DNA of 64,000 bases from Pseudomonas sp. TH43. GTDB taxonomy: Bacteria; Pseudomonadota; Gammaproteobacteria; Pseudomonadales; Pseudomonadaceae. Of the stretch, positions 63,225-64,000 are shown piece after piece. Made by a program: the position numbers and the translations under genes. How positions within the stretch are numbered: the stretch's first letter is position 1; the number at the start of each line of letters is the position of its first letter. The notes under the pieces were generated by a model. It was given only the letters and a program-made list of their open reading frames with translations. It did not search any database and was not told the origin of the DNA. The stretch spans positions 806,001 to 870,000 of the forward strand of contig NZ_JAEKFI010000004.1 in assembly GCF_016650635.1 (NCBI RefSeq). The letters are read 5' to 3'.

Positions 63225-63923
63225 ATGAACAAGTCCTTGCTCAGCGCTTCGTTGTTTGCCCTCGCGCTCGCAGCCCCGCTCGCCCACGCCCACGATGCGG
63301 GTGACATCATCGTTCGCGCTGGTGCGATCACCGTCAACCCAAAGGCCGACAGCTCCAGCGTCAAGGTCGATCAGGGTCCGCTGAGCGGCACCAATCTGGG
63401 CGGCAAGGCGACCATGAGCAGCGATACCCAACTGGGTCTGAACTTCGCTTACATGGTCACCAACAACATCGGTATCGAGTTGCTGGCCGCATCGCCGTTC
63501 GAGCATGACGTGAAGATCAAAGGCACTGCCCTGCCAGCGGCCAACGGCAAACTCGGCACCCTGAAACACCTGCCACCGACCCTCAGCGTCGTTTACTACC
63601 CGCTGGATTCGAAATCACCGTTCCAGCCGTACATCGGCGGCGGCATCAACTACACCTGGATCTACGACGAACACGTCGGCAGCGAAGCGCAGTCCAACGG
63701 CTTCAGCAACTTCAAGGCGAAAAACTCTTGGGGTCTGGCCTGGCAGGTCGGTGCGGACTACATGCTGACCGACAACATCATGCTCAACGCCCAAGTGCGC
63801 TACATCGATATCGATACCCGCGCCACCGTCGAGAACAACGCTGTGGCCCCGGGTACCCGTGCCAAAGTGAATGTTGATGTCGATCCGTTTGTGTACATGG
63901 TGGGCTTGGGCTACAAGTTCTAA
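63225..63923 (+). CDS. oprG: outer-membrane protein OprG (OmpW family)
   Basis: Eight-stranded beta-barrel porin of 232 aa. The signal peptide ends APLAHA. OmpW features are AGDIIVRAGAITVNPKADSS at the mature N-terminus, LGLNFAYMVTNNIGIELLAA, FQPYIGGGINYTWI, and a C-terminal aromatic end (VYMVGLGYKF). OmpW/OprG passes small hydrophobic molecules across the outer membrane. It is the last complete gene of the window. Oxygen-dependent control is suggested by the site upstream. Confidence 0.96.
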   Translation: MNKSLLSASLFALALAAPLAHAHDAGDIIVRAGAITVNPKADSSSVKVDQGPLSGTNLGGKATMSSDTQLGLNFAYMVTNNIGIELLAASPFEHDVKIKGTALPAANGKLGTLKHLPPTLSVVYYPLDSKSPFQPYIGGGINYTWIYDEHVGSEAQSNGFSNFKAKNSWGLAWQVGADYMLTDNIMLNAQVRYIDIDTRATVENNAVAPGTRAKVNVDVDPFVYMVGLGYKF

Positions 63924-64000
63924 GCTGATTTTTACCGAACGTTCACGTGGTGGTGAATGAGGCTTGGTGGTGGGCAGACTTGAAACTGAGGCAACTGCTG
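63924..64000. other. intergenic right edge
   Basis: Only 77 bases remain after oprG. I see no gene, terminator or repeat that can be supported. Confidence 0.5.

Overview
The window is about 60% GC chromosomal DNA from a Pseudomonas of the fluorescens group. The evidence is a gene order that, from memory, follows P. aeruginosa PAO1 PA4000-PA4031 and PA4042-PA4067 closely, typical Pseudomonas proteins (OprG, EatR, Mag proteins), and a high density of the palindromic REP/REPIN repeats common in fluorescens-group genomes. No rRNA, tRNA, CRISPR array, insertion sequence or prophage was seen.

Layout. 0.2-8.3 kb (minus strand): a cell-wall and housekeeping cluster, proA-nadD-rsfS-rlmH-mrdA-rodA-mltB-rlpA, much of it translationally coupled. 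8.4-17.9 kb: a mixed block with a 3-methyladenine glycosylase, a DedA-PAP2 fusion, a Lon-substrate-domain protein, LrgAB, a MaoC hydratase, an outer-membrane MORN-repeat/C13-peptidase lipoprotein, a Rossmann oxidoreductase, a YceK lipoprotein, ubiX and mpl. 18.1-26.5 kb: the ethanolamine catabolism locus, with the sigma-54 activator EatR divergent from acetaldehyde dehydrogenase, followed by ethanolamine permease, EutB, EutC and a GNAT protein. Two sigma-54 promoters and a pair of 18-bp activator-site candidates are visible. 26.8-28.9 kb: DedA, an MtfA-like peptidase and ppa, closed by a strong terminator.

28.9-42.6 kb is the accessory part: an orphan S24-type repressor with a 27-bp palindrome upstream, a possible small RNA, a RelBE toxin-antitoxin pair, the six-gene mag/yfa alpha-2-macroglobulin operon (in PAO1 this lies elsewhere), and a Fic protein preceded by two back-to-back inverted repeats. 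The mag operon is the most interesting system here. It encodes a macroglobulin without the thioester cysteine, two paralogous DUF2135 proteins at its ends, a DUF1175 protein with an NlpC/P60-like Cys/His layout, and a DUF2300 protein carrying penicillin-binding-protein-like, SpoIID-like and HExxH motifs. This suggests a periplasmic, cell-wall-linked machine.

42.6-64 kb returns to conserved order: xseB-ispA-dxs (isoprenoid precursors), btuB/btuF (vitamin B12 uptake, relevant because EutBC needs adenosylcobalamin), ribA, a riboflavin/thiamin/lipid cluster nrdR-ribD-ribE-ribBA-ribH-nusB-thiL-pgpA, a lipoprotein and methyltransferase pair, the CnoX-like thioredoxin, a probable Zur-controlled zinc-linked ABC cluster (ZrgA-like protein, ATPase, permease, DUF3299 protein), and OprG behind a candidate Anr site. 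At least sixteen REP/REPIN-type elements occupy the intergenic gaps.
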